This document shows, piece by piece, positions 1 through 8,851 of a stretch of 35,047 nucleotides of DNA. Origin of the DNA: Flavobacteriaceae bacterium. GTDB taxonomy: Bacteria; Bacteroidota; Bacteroidia; Flavobacteriales; Flavobacteriaceae. The stretch is taken from positions 1 to 35,047 of the forward strand of contig JANTGO010000004.1 of NCBI GenBank assembly GCA_024763015.1, read 5' to 3'. The notes under the pieces were generated by a model. The model saw only the letters and a program-made list of their open reading frames with translations, did no database searches and had not been told where the DNA came from. Made by a program: the position numbers and the translations under genes. Each line of letters starts with the position of its first letter. Positions within the stretch are counted from its first letter, which is position 1.

Positions 1-162
1 TTTTTTATACTAAAAATATATCGCTTACAAACTTCCAAGAAATAGGTGTCTAAGCTTCCATTTTGATTTTTATCAAAAGTATATTTTTTGGTTAAAAAAT
101 AATGCTATATGAGCTTGTTTTTTTAAAGAATAAATGTATTGTCTTTGTGAGAGAAATAAAAT

Positions 163-837
163 TTAATCTATATCCTCAGCTCCCAAAACACTAGCAATAA
201 TGGTTTCACCACCACGGGTTTTATCACCAATTACAACTGAAACCTTAGTGTTTACCGGTAAAAATACATCGACACGTGAGCCAAATTTGATAAATCCGGC
301 ATCGGCGCCTCTGACTACCTCATCACCTACTTTGGAGTAGTTTTCGATTCTTCTAGCAACCGCACCTGCAATTTGCCTAAACATAACAGGACCCATCATG
401 GGGTTGTCCACCACTATGGATGTTCGCTCGTTTAGCTCTGAAGATTTGGGATGCCAAGCCACCAAGTGCTTCCCCTTGTAGTATTTGCTATACAATACCT
501 TTCCACTTACGGGATAACGCGTAGCATGAACATTTAACGGAGACATAAAAATTGATATTTGCAGGCGTTTATCCTTAAAATATTCGGGCTCAATGACCTC
601 TTCAATAACCACCACTTTGCCGTCAACAGGCGCAATGACGTCGTTTGGCTTTGCAACGACCTCTCGAGAAGGAAATCTAAAAAAATAAACAATCAACACA
701 AAAAATATCAAGGAGGCGATGGTAATAATCCAATTTAACCAGTAGATATCATTGTGTTTGTGCAAATAATAATTAACAATGGCAATCACAAAAAAAGCCC
801 ATGCAATTATTCTATATCCTTCTTTATGTAAATTCAT
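163..837 (-). CDS. psd: Phosphatidylserine decarboxylase proenzyme
   Basis: Converts phosphatidylserine to phosphatidylethanolamine at the inner membrane. The 224-residue protein has two hydrophobic N-terminal segments (about residues 10-26 and 33-51), then the catalytic domain. Visible motifs are PVDGKV (70-75, with the likely catalytic Asp72), SPLNVHATRYP (99-109, His104) and the self-cleavage site FGS at 185-187, where Gly186-Ser187 would be split to give the pyruvoyl group on the alpha subunit. This is the short form of the family, smaller than the E. coli enzyme of about 320 residues, and is complete for that form. The start codon overlaps the stop of cdsA by one base (TAATG), so translation is probably coupled. 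CdsA makes the CDP-diacylglycerol from which phosphatidylserine is formed, so the pair sits in one pathway. Family assignment is secure. Confidence 0.96.
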   Translation of the reverse strand: MNLHKEGYRIIAWAFFVIAIVNYYLHKHNDIYWLNWIITIASLIFFVLIVYFFRFPSREVVAKPNDVIAPVDGKVVVIEEVIEPEYFKDKRLQISIFMSPLNVHATRYPVSGKVLYSKYYKGKHLVAWHPKSSELNERTSIVVDNPMMGPVMFRQIAGAVARRIENYSKVGDEVVRGADAGFIKFGSRVDVFLPVNTKVSVVIGDKTRGGETIIASVLGAEDID

Positions 838-1637
838 TATTTCAAAATTAATAATAATATAAATACAAACGGAATAGCAAAAATAAAACTATCCAATCTG
901 TCTAAAATGCCACCATGTCCCGGCATTATTTTTCCGGAATCTTTAACGCCTGCCTGTCGTTTAAATTTAGACTCCAATAAATCGCCCAAGGTACCAAAAA
1001 TCACAATTACGAGGGCATACATTAAATAGATGTATAAAGAGAAGTGTAAATCAAATGAAGTATTCTTTGACATAAAATAATATAAAATTGCTACTAAAAC
1101 ACTTCCAGTTAGCCCACCAATAAGGCCCTCAATAGATTTTTTGGGTGAAATCTGCGGCGCCAATTTATGCTTACCAAAGCTAGAACCTGCCAAATAAGCA
1201 AAACTATCTGATGACCAAATAATCACAAAAACAAACAAGATTAAGTGCCAATCAATATGCAAGAGCAAGGCAAAGGGAAAGGCAATATAAAACATGCTCA
1301 GAAAAAACCTAGAAAGCATCTCACTTGTGATTTTACCAAGTATAAATTGCACAAAAGGAATCATCAAAAGTAAAATGCTAAAAGCCCATAAAATATTTTG
1401 GGTAAGATGCTTGTCGATATCAAAATGGTATTTAAAACTGCCACTCATAAAATAAATGGCAATGGCGGGCAAAATCAACAAACTTTTACGCACTTTGATT
1501 AATTTGGCAAACTCAACCAAGGCGAGCAACATAAAAATGAAGAACAGCCAAAAACGCAAGTAGGAAACTTGCAAACCCACCAAAACGATAAGGACATAAA
1601 CCAAGCCAAAAAAACTTCTTTTAACTAACTCCTTCAT
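837..1637 (-). CDS. cdsA: Phosphatidate cytidylyltransferase (CDP-diacylglycerol synthase)
   Basis: Makes CDP-diacylglycerol from phosphatidate and CTP, the branch point of bacterial phospholipid synthesis, in the inner membrane. The 266 residues form about eight membrane helices. Diagnostic sequence lies in the C-terminal half: SDSFAY at 143-148, then FGKHKLAPQISPKKSIEG, and the signature block from about 218 to 250 (GDLLESKFKRQAGVKDSG, followed by PGHGGILDRLDS) that carries the metal- and CDP-binding acidic residues. Length is normal for the family. It starts 4 bp downstream of the LUD gene and overlaps psd by one base, so LUD-cdsA-psd reads as one transcript. Confidence 0.97.
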   Translation of the reverse strand: MKELVKRSFFGLVYVLIVLVGLQVSYLRFWLFFIFMLLALVEFAKLIKVRKSLLILPAIAIYFMSGSFKYHFDIDKHLTQNILWAFSILLLMIPFVQFILGKITSEMLSRFFLSMFYIAFPFALLLHIDWHLILFVFVIIWSSDSFAYLAGSSFGKHKLAPQISPKKSIEGLIGGLTGSVLVAILYYFMSKNTSFDLHFSLYIYLMYALVIVIFGTLGDLLESKFKRQAGVKDSGKIMPGHGGILDRLDSFIFAIPFVFILLLILK

Positions 1638-1641
1638 CTCA

Positions 1642-2217
1642 TTAATTCTCTATTAAAAACAGATAGGTATCAAACCAATTTTCAGATACTTCTCCTTCTT
1701 TATTCTTCTTAAAAACGCTTAAAGTTTGTATATTTGACGGGTAATCCTCATATTTCTTATTTATCTCTCTCAAGGCATCTGCTTTTGACAAGGTAATTTG
1801 ATTGGACAATGCTATAAAAACCCTTGTATTGGGCAAATCTATATTTCTAAAATTTTTAGTTTGACGTGAGGTCGTCATAACGGCTCCTTCTTCAGCAATT
1901 AAGCTTTCGCAACCACCTAGCAAAACAGCATCTTTTGTAAGTTCGGTTGTACAAGGTACTTTTAATTTTTCTAAAAAATGCAAATAAGAACGTTCAATCA
2001 CACTAAAACGATCCTTTTTAAGATATTTTAGCAGTTTTAACAATTCAGAAGCAAAGCTATCCATATCTTCGGGATAGAAAAATTTGCCGCCATTCTCCTT
2101 AAACCTAAAAACAAAGTGTTCATCTACCGGCATCTTTGTCAATTGGTCGATATCCTCAACTTCATCTTTATCGTAATCTTTAGACTTTGAAGAAAAAATT
2201 TTTTTAAAAAATTCCAT
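1642..2217 (-). CDS. LUD domain protein (LutC/YkgG family)
   Basis: A 191-residue soluble protein with a C-terminal LUD (formerly DUF162) domain from about residue 85 to the end. Recognisable pieces are GCESLIAEEGAVMTTSRQ and the following NTRVFIALSNQI strand, which match the family's AE-T-G loop region. LutC is a component of the LutABC lactate oxidation complex in Bacillus, but here no LutA or LutB is adjacent. The gene instead sits at the head of the cdsA-psd unit, a linkage I recall from Flavobacteriia, so a lactate role is not supported by context. The N-terminal 30 residues are highly charged. Function is unknown; family call is fairly secure. Confidence 0.85.
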   Translation of the reverse strand: MEFFKKIFSSKSKDYDKDEVEDIDQLTKMPVDEHFVFRFKENGGKFFYPEDMDSFASELLKLLKYLKKDRFSVIERSYLHFLEKLKVPCTTELTKDAVLLGGCESLIAEEGAVMTTSRQTKNFRNIDLPNTRVFIALSNQITLSKADALREINKKYEDYPSNIQTLSVFKKNKEGEVSENWFDTYLFLIEN

Positions 2218-2249
2218 TATCGGCTGATTTTTATCTTATAAGTGTTTTG

Positions 2250-2282
2250 CAAATATAAAAAAATAACACCGATAAAATGCAA
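2250..2282 (-). promoter_or_regulatory. Putative promoter of the LUD-cdsA-psd unit
   Basis: On the minus strand TATATTTG (2250-2257) is an exact match to the Bacteroidota -7 element TAnnTTTG, 32 bp upstream of the LUD start codon. A TTG at 2280-2282 lies 22 bp further upstream, slightly longer than the usual 19-21 bp. The element lies directly beyond the U-tract of the terminator that follows ftsH, and the -33 TTG lies in that hairpin's loop. Confidence 0.5.
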
Positions 2283-2298
2283 TTATATCGGTGTTATT
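2262..2298 (-). terminator. Intrinsic terminator downstream of ftsH
   Basis: A perfect 13-bp inverted repeat (2262-2274 with 2286-2298, arm AATAACACCGATA) encloses an 11-nt loop. Read on the minus strand it is followed directly by a run of seven T, the layout of a Rho-independent terminator for the rsfS-ftsH transcript. Confidence 0.75.
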
Positions 2299-2373
2299 CG
2301 TTTAAATATGTGTTACTTGCTATAAAAACATAAAATTTATAGTCTAATTTTATCAATTATAAATTTCAAAAAT

Positions 2374-4338
2374 CTACGCCTCAGGCGTTTCTTTTTCTTC
2401 CTCATCAAAAGGTCTCTTGCCAAGAATTCTTTCTAGATCTTCTTTAAAAATAACCTCTTTTTCAAGTAGTCTATTGGCCAAATTTATCAACTTCTCCTTA
2501 TTCTCACTTAAGATTTTTTTAACCCTAACATATTGTTCTTCAATTATTTTTGAAATTTCTTGATCGATAATCTCAGCTGTTTTTTCGCTGTACGGTTTGG
2601 TAAATCCGTAAGCTTCACCGGAAGAATCATAATAGGTCAAATTACCAATTTTTTCATTTAATCCGTAAACCGTTACCATCGCGCGTGCTTGTTTGGTTAC
2701 TTTTTCCAAATCGTTTAAGGCACCTGTTGAAATATTTCCAAAAATTACTTCTTCGGCAGCCCTACCTGCCAAAGTAGCAGCCATTTCGTCCAACATTTGT
2801 TCTTTTTCTACCAACACACGTTCTTCAGGCAAATACCAAGCGGCACCCAAAGACTGCCCACGAGGTACAATGGTTACTTTAACCAAAGGATGTGCATGCT
2901 CAAGCAACCAACTTGCCGTCGCATGACCTGCTTCATGATGTGCCACACGACGTTTTTCTGCCGGCTTTATAATTTTATTTTTCTTTTCCAATCCACCGAT
3001 TATTCTATCAACGGCATCTAGAAAATCTTGTTTATCTACTTGCTCTTTGGCTTTACGAGCCGCAATAAGCGCTGCTTCGTTACAAACATTGGCAATATCT
3101 GCACCCGAAAATCCGGGAGTCTGTTTTGCCAGAAAATCGACATCCACATCGTTTGACAACTTCAAGGGTTTTAGATGGACCTCAAATATCTCTTTACGTT
3201 CGTTTAAATCGGGTAAATCGACGAAAATCTGTCTATCAAAACGTCCGGCACGCAAGAGCGCTTTATCCAAAACATCTGCACGGTTTGTCGCAGCGATAAT
3301 AATTACGTTATCTTGTGAACCAAAGCCGTCCATCTCAGTAAGCAATTGGTTTAGCGTACTTTCTCTTTCATCATTACTGCCTGTCATATTGTTTTTGCCA
3401 CGGGCACGTCCTATGGCATCAATTTCGTCAATAAAGATGATTGAAGGTGATTTTTCCTTGGCTTTCTTAAACAAGTCTCTCACCCTAGAAGCACCAACCC
3501 CCACAAACATTTCTACAAAATCAGAACCTGAGAGTGAGAAAAAAGGCACTTTTGCTTCTCCGGCAACGGCTTTTGCAAGCAAGGTTTTTCCGGTTCCGGG
3601 AGGGCCTACCAATAAGACACCTTTCGGAATTTTACCACCCAATTTGGTGTATTTCTCCGTGTTTTTCAAAAAATCAACGATCTCTTTTACTTCTTCTTTT
3701 GCACCTTCTAATCCGGCAACATCTTTAAAAGTAGTTTTTTCTTTCTTTTTAGTATCGTATAATTGGGCACGTGATTTTCCAATGCTAAAAATACCGCCAC
3801 CGCCACCACTGCCGCCGGCACCGCCGCCACTCATTCGCTTCATCATATATAACCAGAAACCAATAATGAGAATCCATGGCAATACCTGCATCAAGAATGC
3901 CATAAAATAATCGGTTGTGGTTTTAAACTTATATTCTACCGGAATGCCTTTGGCTCTTGCTTCGTCCAATTTTTTTTCGAAGAGTTCCAAATTCCCAATT
4001 TCTACGATATAATCGGGTTGCGGACCGGATTGAAAAAATCCTTTTTCTTTTTTCTTGCCCTTTTTATCCTTGGCAGCATCGGCAATAAATATATCGGCAA
4101 GTTGTTTATTCTCAATAACAACTTCCTTTATTTTGCCATGATCCAAGAGCTCTTCAAATTTATTATAGCTTATTATTTTCTCATCATTTGAATCACCTGA
4201 ATTCATCATCAAGAAGAATAGCGTGGTAAAAATAGCAAAATAAATCCAAGATATATTAAATTTCATCGGGGACTTATTATTACCGGTATCAGGCTTTTTC
4301 ATTCCTTTTTTCGAATTGTCAATATTATTCTTATCCAT
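2374..4338 (-). CDS. ftsH: ATP-dependent zinc metalloprotease FtsH
   Basis: Membrane-anchored AAA+ protease that extracts and degrades membrane and regulatory proteins. The 654 residues show, in order: a cytoplasmic lysine-rich N-terminus, a first membrane helix (about 30-46), a periplasmic domain, a second membrane helix (about 150-166), a glycine-rich linker (171-182), the AAA module with Walker A GPPGTGKT (245-252), Walker B IIFIDEIDAIG (Asp304, Glu305) and the second region of homology ending in the arginine-finger stretch LLRAGRFDR (361-369), then the zinc peptidase with HEAGH at 468-472. The periplasmic region contains an unusually lysine-rich stretch (about 90-99). It lies 19 bp after rsfS, in the same direction, and its transcript should end at the hairpin at 2262-2298. 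Confidence 0.98.
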   Translation of the reverse strand: MDKNNIDNSKKGMKKPDTGNNKSPMKFNISWIYFAIFTTLFFLMMNSGDSNDEKIISYNKFEELLDHGKIKEVVIENKQLADIFIADAAKDKKGKKKEKGFFQSGPQPDYIVEIGNLELFEKKLDEARAKGIPVEYKFKTTTDYFMAFLMQVLPWILIIGFWLYMMKRMSGGGAGGSGGGGGIFSIGKSRAQLYDTKKKEKTTFKDVAGLEGAKEEVKEIVDFLKNTEKYTKLGGKIPKGVLLVGPPGTGKTLLAKAVAGEAKVPFFSLSGSDFVEMFVGVGASRVRDLFKKAKEKSPSIIFIDEIDAIGRARGKNNMTGSNDERESTLNQLLTEMDGFGSQDNVIIIAATNRADVLDKALLRAGRFDRQIFVDLPDLNERKEIFEVHLKPLKLSNDVDVDFLAKQTPGFSGADIANVCNEAALIAARKAKEQVDKQDFLDAVDRIIGGLEKKNKIIKPAEKRRVAHHEAGHATASWLLEHAHPLVKVTIVPRGQSLGAAWYLPEERVLVEKEQMLDEMAATLAGRAAEEVIFGNISTGALNDLEKVTKQARAMVTVYGLNEKIGNLTYYDSSGEAYGFTKPYSEKTAEIIDQEISKIIEEQYVRVKKILSENKEKLINLANRLLEKEVIFKEDLERILGKRPFDEEEKETPEA

Positions 4339-4357
4339 ACATTAAATTAAAAAATTA

Positions 4358-4723
4358 TTATTCACTTTTGAGCTGCATAATTTTGGCATCTGCCCAAAGT
4401 TCCTCTAAATCGTAATATTCCCTGGTGGCTTTTTGCATCACATGCACCACCACATCTACATAATCCATCAATATCCATTCGGAATTGTCAGTACCTTCGA
4501 TATGCCAAGGCTTTTGATGCAATTCCTTGCTTACCGTTTTTCTTACGGAATCTGCGATGGCATTTACTTGCGTGTTTGATGTTCCATCAGCTATGATAAA
4601 ATATTGAAAAACAGCATTTTCAATCTCTCTTAAATCTATGATTGTCGTATGTTGTCCTTTTACTTCTTCAATTCCTTCAATAATTTTGCTTATTAAAGCA
4701 TCAGTATTATTTTTATTCGTCAT
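4358..4723 (-). CDS. rsfS: Ribosome silencing factor RsfS
   Basis: Binds uL14 on the large subunit and blocks 30S-50S joining when nutrients are short. The 121-residue protein carries the DUF143/RsfS fold: IIDLREIENAVFQYFIIADG near residues 28-47, then ...TSNTQVNAIADSVRK and the diagnostic HIEGTDNSEWILMDYVDVVVHV. I placed the start at the ATG at 4723 because homologues begin close to MTNKNNTDALISKII. A TTG at 4768 would add 15 residues of low-conservation sequence. It is the first gene of an rsfS-ftsH unit, divergent from birA, as in other Flavobacteriia. Confidence 0.94.
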   Translation of the reverse strand: MTNKNNTDALISKIIEGIEEVKGQHTTIIDLREIENAVFQYFIIADGTSNTQVNAIADSVRKTVSKELHQKPWHIEGTDNSEWILMDYVDVVVHVMQKATREYYDLEELWADAKIMQLKSE

Positions 4724-4781
4724 ATATTTTTCTATATTTTCTTCGTACTTTTGATAAAATTTTATCAATTAATTCTTTTGG

Positions 4782-4813
4782 CAAAGATGACAAAAATTTA
4801 TGTGAAAGCAAAA
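4782..4813 (-). promoter_or_regulatory. Putative promoter of rsfS-ftsH
   Basis: On the minus strand TTTTG (4809-4813) is followed after 19 bp by CATCTTTG (4782-4789), one mismatch from TAnnTTTG. Spacing fits the Bacteroidota housekeeping promoter. Transcription would start near 4776, upstream of the ATG at 4723. Confidence 0.55.
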
Positions 4814-4826
4814 CCTATTTTTTTTG

Positions 4827-4834
4827 TATTTTTG
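4827..4834 (+). promoter_or_regulatory. Putative -7 element upstream of birA
   Basis: TATTTTTG matches TAnnTTTG exactly, 58 bp before the birA ATG. No convincing -33 TTG lies at the right distance; TGTG at 4801-4804 is the nearest candidate. It is back to back with the rsfS promoter. Confidence 0.4.
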
Positions 4835-4892
4835 ATAAAAACCTATTTAAACATAAGAAAAATTGATTGTACCAAAATTTACAAATATTGCT

Positions 4893-5468
4893 ATGAATCA
4901 TATCAAATTTAATACCATAAGTTCAACGAATGACTTCCTAAAAAGTTACAGCAAAGAAAAAAAACTACCCAATTTTTTTTATGTACAAACCGACAGTCAA
5001 ACGCAAGGACGCGGTCAAAGAACAAACAATTGGGAATCAGCTTGTTGTGAAAATATATTAATTAGCTTTTTGACTTTTCCGGATTTTAGCGCTCAAAAAC
5101 AATATCTGCTCAACCATATCGTTTCGATAGCGCTGGTAAATGTTTTGCGAAAATTTAAGATTTTTAATGTCAAAATAAAACAGCCAAACGACATAATGGC
5201 AGAAAATAAGAAAATTGCGGGTATTTTGATTGAGAATGTCATACACAATCAAATCATCAAACAAAGTATCATCGGTATTGGTTTGAATGTAAATCAAACG
5301 ATGTTTATCAATCTGCCCCAAGCCATTTCTATGAAAAATATCACCGGATTAACCTATTCTTTGGATGAAATCGTTCAAGTATTGAGACAAGAACTCATCG
5401 ACTTATTTAACAAGAATGAATCGACCATTAAAGAACTGTATGAACAGATAGAAAGCTACGAAGTATAA
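4893..5468 (+). CDS. birA: Biotin--[acetyl-CoA-carboxylase] ligase, short form
   Basis: Joins biotin, through biotinyl-AMP, to the carrier lysine of biotin carboxylases. The 191 residues contain the catalytic core only: SSTNDFLK near the N-terminus, the ligase loop TQGRGQRTNNWES, KQPNDIM (usual KWPNDI with Trp replaced by Gln), and KIAGILIEN. There is no N-terminal helix-turn-helix, so it should not be a repressor. The small C-terminal SH3-like domain of about 45 residues also appears to be missing; the protein stops at YEQIESYEV and the next gene begins 4 bp later. The ATG at 4893 gives the usual start before HIKFNTISSTND; a TTG at 4863 is an alternative. First gene of a six-gene plus-strand run. 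Its substrate may be the carrier of the carboxylase at 28194. Confidence 0.92.
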   Translation: MNHIKFNTISSTNDFLKSYSKEKKLPNFFYVQTDSQTQGRGQRTNNWESACCENILISFLTFPDFSAQKQYLLNHIVSIALVNVLRKFKIFNVKIKQPNDIMAENKKIAGILIENVIHNQIIKQSIIGIGLNVNQTMFINLPQAISMKNITGLTYSLDEIVQVLRQELIDLFNKNESTIKELYEQIESYEV

Positions 5469-5472
5469 AAAT

Positions 5473-6441
5473 ATGGGATATCTCGTAAAAAAATATCAAA
5501 AAGAGCATCAAAAAGACTGGGATGATTTTGTGCGAAAAACCGCCAATGGCACTTTTTTGCATCAAAGAAGTTATATGGACTATCATGCCGAGCGTTTTAC
5601 AGATTATAGTTTGATGATTTATAAAAAGAACAAACTTATCGGTGCGCTACCTGCTCATATAATTGATAATGAAATATTTAGTCACAACGGGTTGACCTAT
5701 GGTGAAATACTTTACCACAACAAATTACATCTTGCTGATAAGATAGAAATAACCGAACAGCTTTTAGAATACTTACAAGATAAAAAAATCAATCACTGGC
5801 ATATCAAAAGCATTCCCAATATTTTTCACCGCTATCCCGATGATGCCAATTTGTACCTCTATCATCATTTAGCTTCAAAAATGCTTTGGATGAAACCCTT
5901 TTTTGTCATTTTTACGCCTACATTTACCGGCATCAATCGCAATCGAAAAAGAAGTATCGCCGAGACTAAATCGCTAGCTTTACAAATTTCTCAAGATCAA
6001 AAATATTTAGCAGGTTTTTGGCAAATCATCCAACAAAATTTAGCTAGCCGGCACCAAGCAAGCCCCGTGCACAGTTTGGCAGAAATGCAACTTCTAATGA
6101 AGAGGTTTCCACAAGAAATCAATTTTTTTGCATGTCTGTCAAACGACAAAGTGCTGGCAGGTGCCATTGTATATAAGTTTGCAAATAGCGTCCATTATCA
6201 ATACATTCACGCCAACAATGAACCGGACAAAAGGAATGCTGTTGACTACTTAACAAACTATCTGATAGAACATTACAAAAAAGATTATACCTATATCAGT
6301 TTTGGAAGCGCAGAAAAAAACAAATTTATAGACCAAGGCTTGTCCTACTGGAAAGAAAGTTTTGGCGCAAAAATCATCAATCAATACGCCTACAAAATTG
6401 ACATAAACAAGGCTCACGAACTCAAGCAAATACGACAATGA
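5473..6441 (+). CDS. FemAB/GNAT-like acyltransferase, probably surface-glycan linked
   Basis: A 322-residue soluble protein resembling the FemAB-like or BioF2-like branch of the GNAT superfamily. Visible hallmarks are an N-terminal half with [19 protein letters not shown] and a second half with [18 protein letters not shown], then [20 protein letters not shown], and [14 protein letters not shown] followed by [12 protein letters not shown], a pattern typical of the second GNAT lobe (substrate, cofactor and terminal helix). Members of this group transfer acyl or aminoacyl groups to amino groups. It starts 4 bp after birA and overlaps fdtB by ATGA, so it belongs to the sugar-aminotransferase and flippase unit. 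I infer that it acylates the amino sugar or a related glycan group. It is not a left-handed-helix acetyltransferase of the FdtC type. The exact substrate cannot be read from the sequence. Confidence 0.72.
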   Translation: MGYLVKKYQKEHQKDWDDFVRKTANGTFLHQRSYMDYHAERFTDYSLMIYKKNKLIGALPAHIIDNEIFSHNGLTYGEILYHNKLHLADKIEITEQLLEYLQDKKINHWHIKSIPNIFHRYPDDANLYLYHHLASKMLWMKPFFVIFTPTFTGINRNRKRSIAETKSLALQISQDQKYLAGFWQIIQQNLASRHQASPVHSLAEMQLLMKRFPQEINFFACLSNDKVLAGAIVYKFANSVHYQYIHANNEPDKRNAVDYLTNYLIEHYKKDYTYISFGSAEKNKFIDQGLSYWKESFGAKIINQYAYKIDINKAHELKQIRQ

Positions 6442-7535
6442 TTCCATTCCTAAACCTTAAAGAAATCAACCTAAAATACGAAGTTGCTTTTCAAGAGAAA
6501 TTCGCACAATTCTTGGAAAGTGGTTACTATGTCAGAGGCAATGAAGTCAAAAGTTTTGAACAAAATTTTGCACAATATTGTGGCACAGCGCATGCCATTG
6601 GGGTGGGAAATGGATTAGATGCCATTCGCCTAATTTTGGAAGGCTATAAAATCTTGGGCAAGCTCAAGCCGGCAGATGAAATTCTCGCACCGGCTAACAC
6701 CTATATTGCCAGCGTTTTGGCCATTAGCCAAGCCGGATTGACACCCGTGCTTGTCGAGCCAAACATTAAAACTTATAATATCGACCCGCAACAAGTCAAA
6801 GAAAAAATAAACGCCAAAACCAAAGCAATTTTAGCCGTACACCTCTACGGACAAGTGTCAGATATGAACGCCTTACAAAAAATTGCTAAGGAAAATAACC
6901 TGCTTCTGATTGAAGATGCCGCACAAGCACATGGCGCTGTCTATGAAAACAAAAAAACGGGAAATCTGGGCGATGCTGCTGCTTTTAGTTTTTACCCAAC
7001 CAAAAATTTAGGTGCTTTGGGCGATGGCGGTGCCGTTACAACACAAGATGCTAAACTGGCTGAAATCGTACTGCAATTATCCAACTACGGGCAAGCGACA
7101 AAATATGTCAGCCGGTTTAAAGGAATCAATTCTCGTCTGGATGAAATACAAGCCGGTTTTTTAAATGTCAAATTGCCATTTTTGGACGAAATCAATCAAA
7201 TGAGAAAACGTATTGCCAAAACATATTTGGAGCATATTGATAATGAAAAAATTGTTTTACCACAGCCAACGGATTTTCAAAGTCATGTTTTTCACCAATT
7301 TGTCCTTAGAACCAAAGAGCGAAATCTTTTTAAAAAATATCTTTCTGAGCAAGAAATAGATAGTATCATCCACTATCCTATTCCACCGCATCAGCAAGAT
7401 GCTTACCGTGAATGGAACGATTTATCCTATCCTGTTACGGAGCAAATTCACCAAGAAATTATCAGTATTCCCATCCGTGAAAATTTGACCGATTCAGAAA
7501 TTTTTTATATTATTGAACAAATTAATCGCTTTTGA
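6438..7535 (+). CDS. fdtB: DegT/DnrJ/EryC1 sugar aminotransferase, FdtB/QdtB-like
   Basis: PLP enzyme that aminates a dTDP-3-keto-6-deoxyhexose. The 365 residues show the DegT family pattern: [11 protein letters not shown] at the start, the substrate loop [21 protein letters not shown] (Asp160 binding the PLP nitrogen) and [17 protein letters not shown], with Lys189 as the Schiff-base lysine. N-terminal sequence and length are typical of the FdtB/QdtB group, which makes dTDP-Fuc3N or dTDP-Qui3N. The partner 3,4-ketoisomerase of this pathway is encoded at 31479-31886. The start overlaps the preceding gene (ATGA) and the end overlaps the flippase (TTGA). The family is certain; the choice between FdtB, QdtB and a 4-aminotransferase is inferred from the presence of an FdtA-like gene. 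Confidence 0.88.
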   Translation: MIPFLNLKEINLKYEVAFQEKFAQFLESGYYVRGNEVKSFEQNFAQYCGTAHAIGVGNGLDAIRLILEGYKILGKLKPADEILAPANTYIASVLAISQAGLTPVLVEPNIKTYNIDPQQVKEKINAKTKAILAVHLYGQVSDMNALQKIAKENNLLLIEDAAQAHGAVYENKKTGNLGDAAAFSFYPTKNLGALGDGGAVTTQDAKLAEIVLQLSNYGQATKYVSRFKGINSRLDEIQAGFLNVKLPFLDEINQMRKRIAKTYLEHIDNEKIVLPQPTDFQSHVFHQFVLRTKERNLFKKYLSEQEIDSIIHYPIPPHQQDAYREWNDLSYPVTEQIHQEIISIPIRENLTDSEIFYIIEQINRF

Positions 7536-8833
7536 ATGCTGTCAAAAAAATATTAAAGAAAAACATTTGGTTGAAAATCTCTTTTTTTAACTCCTTTGCT
7601 GTTGTTGCCAGGTTTATCAGCAGTTGGATTGTCAATAAGATTATCGCTATTTACATTGGTCCTGAAGGCACAAGTATGACGGAGCAGTTTCGAAATTTTT
7701 TGCAAACCCTTCAAGGCGTTTCCTCAATGGGTATTGGCGAAGGCGTTACCCGATATACCGCCAAATATCAAAACAACAAAAAACAGCTAAGTTCCTTTTT
7801 AGCAACCTCTTACAAGATTGTAATCATTACCTCGATTCTTTTTGCTATTGCCACCATTGTGTTCTCCAAAGACATCAACCGGCATTTGTTTGGCGACAGA
7901 GACTTTAATATGCTGATCATGTTAGCGGGGGTTTTGACGCCCATTTATGCGATTAACATCATTTTGATGTCTATCCTAAATGGGTTTCAGAAATATAAAA
8001 AAGTTACTTATCTCAATATTTTGGCAAATATTTCAGTCGCTGCTTTTGCTTTTTATCTTGTCATAAATTACCAATTATTCGGTGCTTTGTTGCTCGTATT
8101 AATCACCCAAGTCATTATGTTTGTCATCGTATTGTTACTGATTCGAAACGATATGATTGAAATACTGCGATTCTCACTAGGAAAATCTAAAAACAGTCAT
8201 TACAAAAGATTGATTAACTATGTAGGAATGGCACTGGTTACAGCCATTGTTATCCCCTTATTCAGCATCTTAATCCGTAATCAGATATTTGATTATTTTC
8301 AAAATGATCAAGGAGTACATGCAGGCTATTGGGATGGCGTTAAAAAAGTATCAGGATTATTATTAGCGTTCATCACGCCCATTTTCAGCTTGTATTATTA
8401 TCCCCAACTTGCCAAAATTACAACCAACAAGGAATATTTTGCTGAATTAAAAAAGTTTTTTAAACAGATTTTCCCATTATTCACGCTTGGAATGATTGTA
8501 TTATACTTGCTGAGACATTGGGCTGTACTCCTATTTTTCTCGAAGGAATATACACCTATGGAAGATTTGTTTTATTGGCAACTCTTAGGCGATTTTGTCA
8601 GGATTATTTCGCTAACAATTGCCTTTTTGATGCTTGCCAAAGCCAAAGTCGTTTATTACATTTCTACGGAAATTGGCTTTTGGATAGTTTATTATTTTTT
8701 GACACAGTATTTCATACAAAAATATGATTTAGAAGGAGTTACAATTGCCTATTTCGTAACTTACCTACTTTATCTTGCCAGTTTGCTCCTGCTGTACAGG
8801 AGAATATTTACCAAAAGAACTGTTTTATTATAA
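7532..8833 (+). CDS. Wzx-type O-antigen/lipid-linked glycan flippase
   Basis: A 433-residue integral membrane protein of the MOP superfamily, with about 12 to 13 hydrophobic helices along its whole length. The N-terminal region ([20 protein letters not shown], then [15 protein letters not shown] and [11 protein letters not shown]) matches O-antigen translocases of the WzxE type common in Bacteroidota. It would move an undecaprenyl-linked repeat unit across the inner membrane. The start is a TTG that overlaps the fdtB stop codon by four bases (TTGA); no ATG occurs in frame before about residue 49, which lies well inside the conserved part. Context with FdtB and an acyltransferase suggests a glycan carrying an N-acylated 3-amino-3,6-dideoxyhexose. 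Confidence 0.86.
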   Translation: MNAVKKILKKNIWLKISFFNSFAVVARFISSWIVNKIIAIYIGPEGTSMTEQFRNFLQTLQGVSSMGIGEGVTRYTAKYQNNKKQLSSFLATSYKIVIITSILFAIATIVFSKDINRHLFGDRDFNMLIMLAGVLTPIYAINIILMSILNGFQKYKKVTYLNILANISVAAFAFYLVINYQLFGALLLVLITQVIMFVIVLLLIRNDMIEILRFSLGKSKNSHYKRLINYVGMALVTAIVIPLFSILIRNQIFDYFQNDQGVHAGYWDGVKKVSGLLLAFITPIFSLYYYPQLAKITTNKEYFAELKKFFKQIFPLFTLGMIVLYLLRHWAVLLFFSKEYTPMEDLFYWQLLGDFVRIISLTIAFLMLAKAKVVYYISTEIGFWIVYYFLTQYFIQKYDLEGVTIAYFVTYLLYLASLLLLYRRIFTKRTVLL

Positions 8834-8851
8834 TTTAAAAGTGATTTAAAA

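Noticed and set aside
61-78. Weak palindrome TTTTGAT/ATCAAAA beyond the end of psd
   Set aside because: AT-only stem of 7 bp with no proper T-tract in the minus direction; not called a terminator.
3047-3910. Long open frame (287 codons) on the plus strand opposite ftsH
   Set aside because: It lies fully antisense to a certain ftsH gene and its translation has low-complexity proline and serine stretches with no family signature; a frame shadow.
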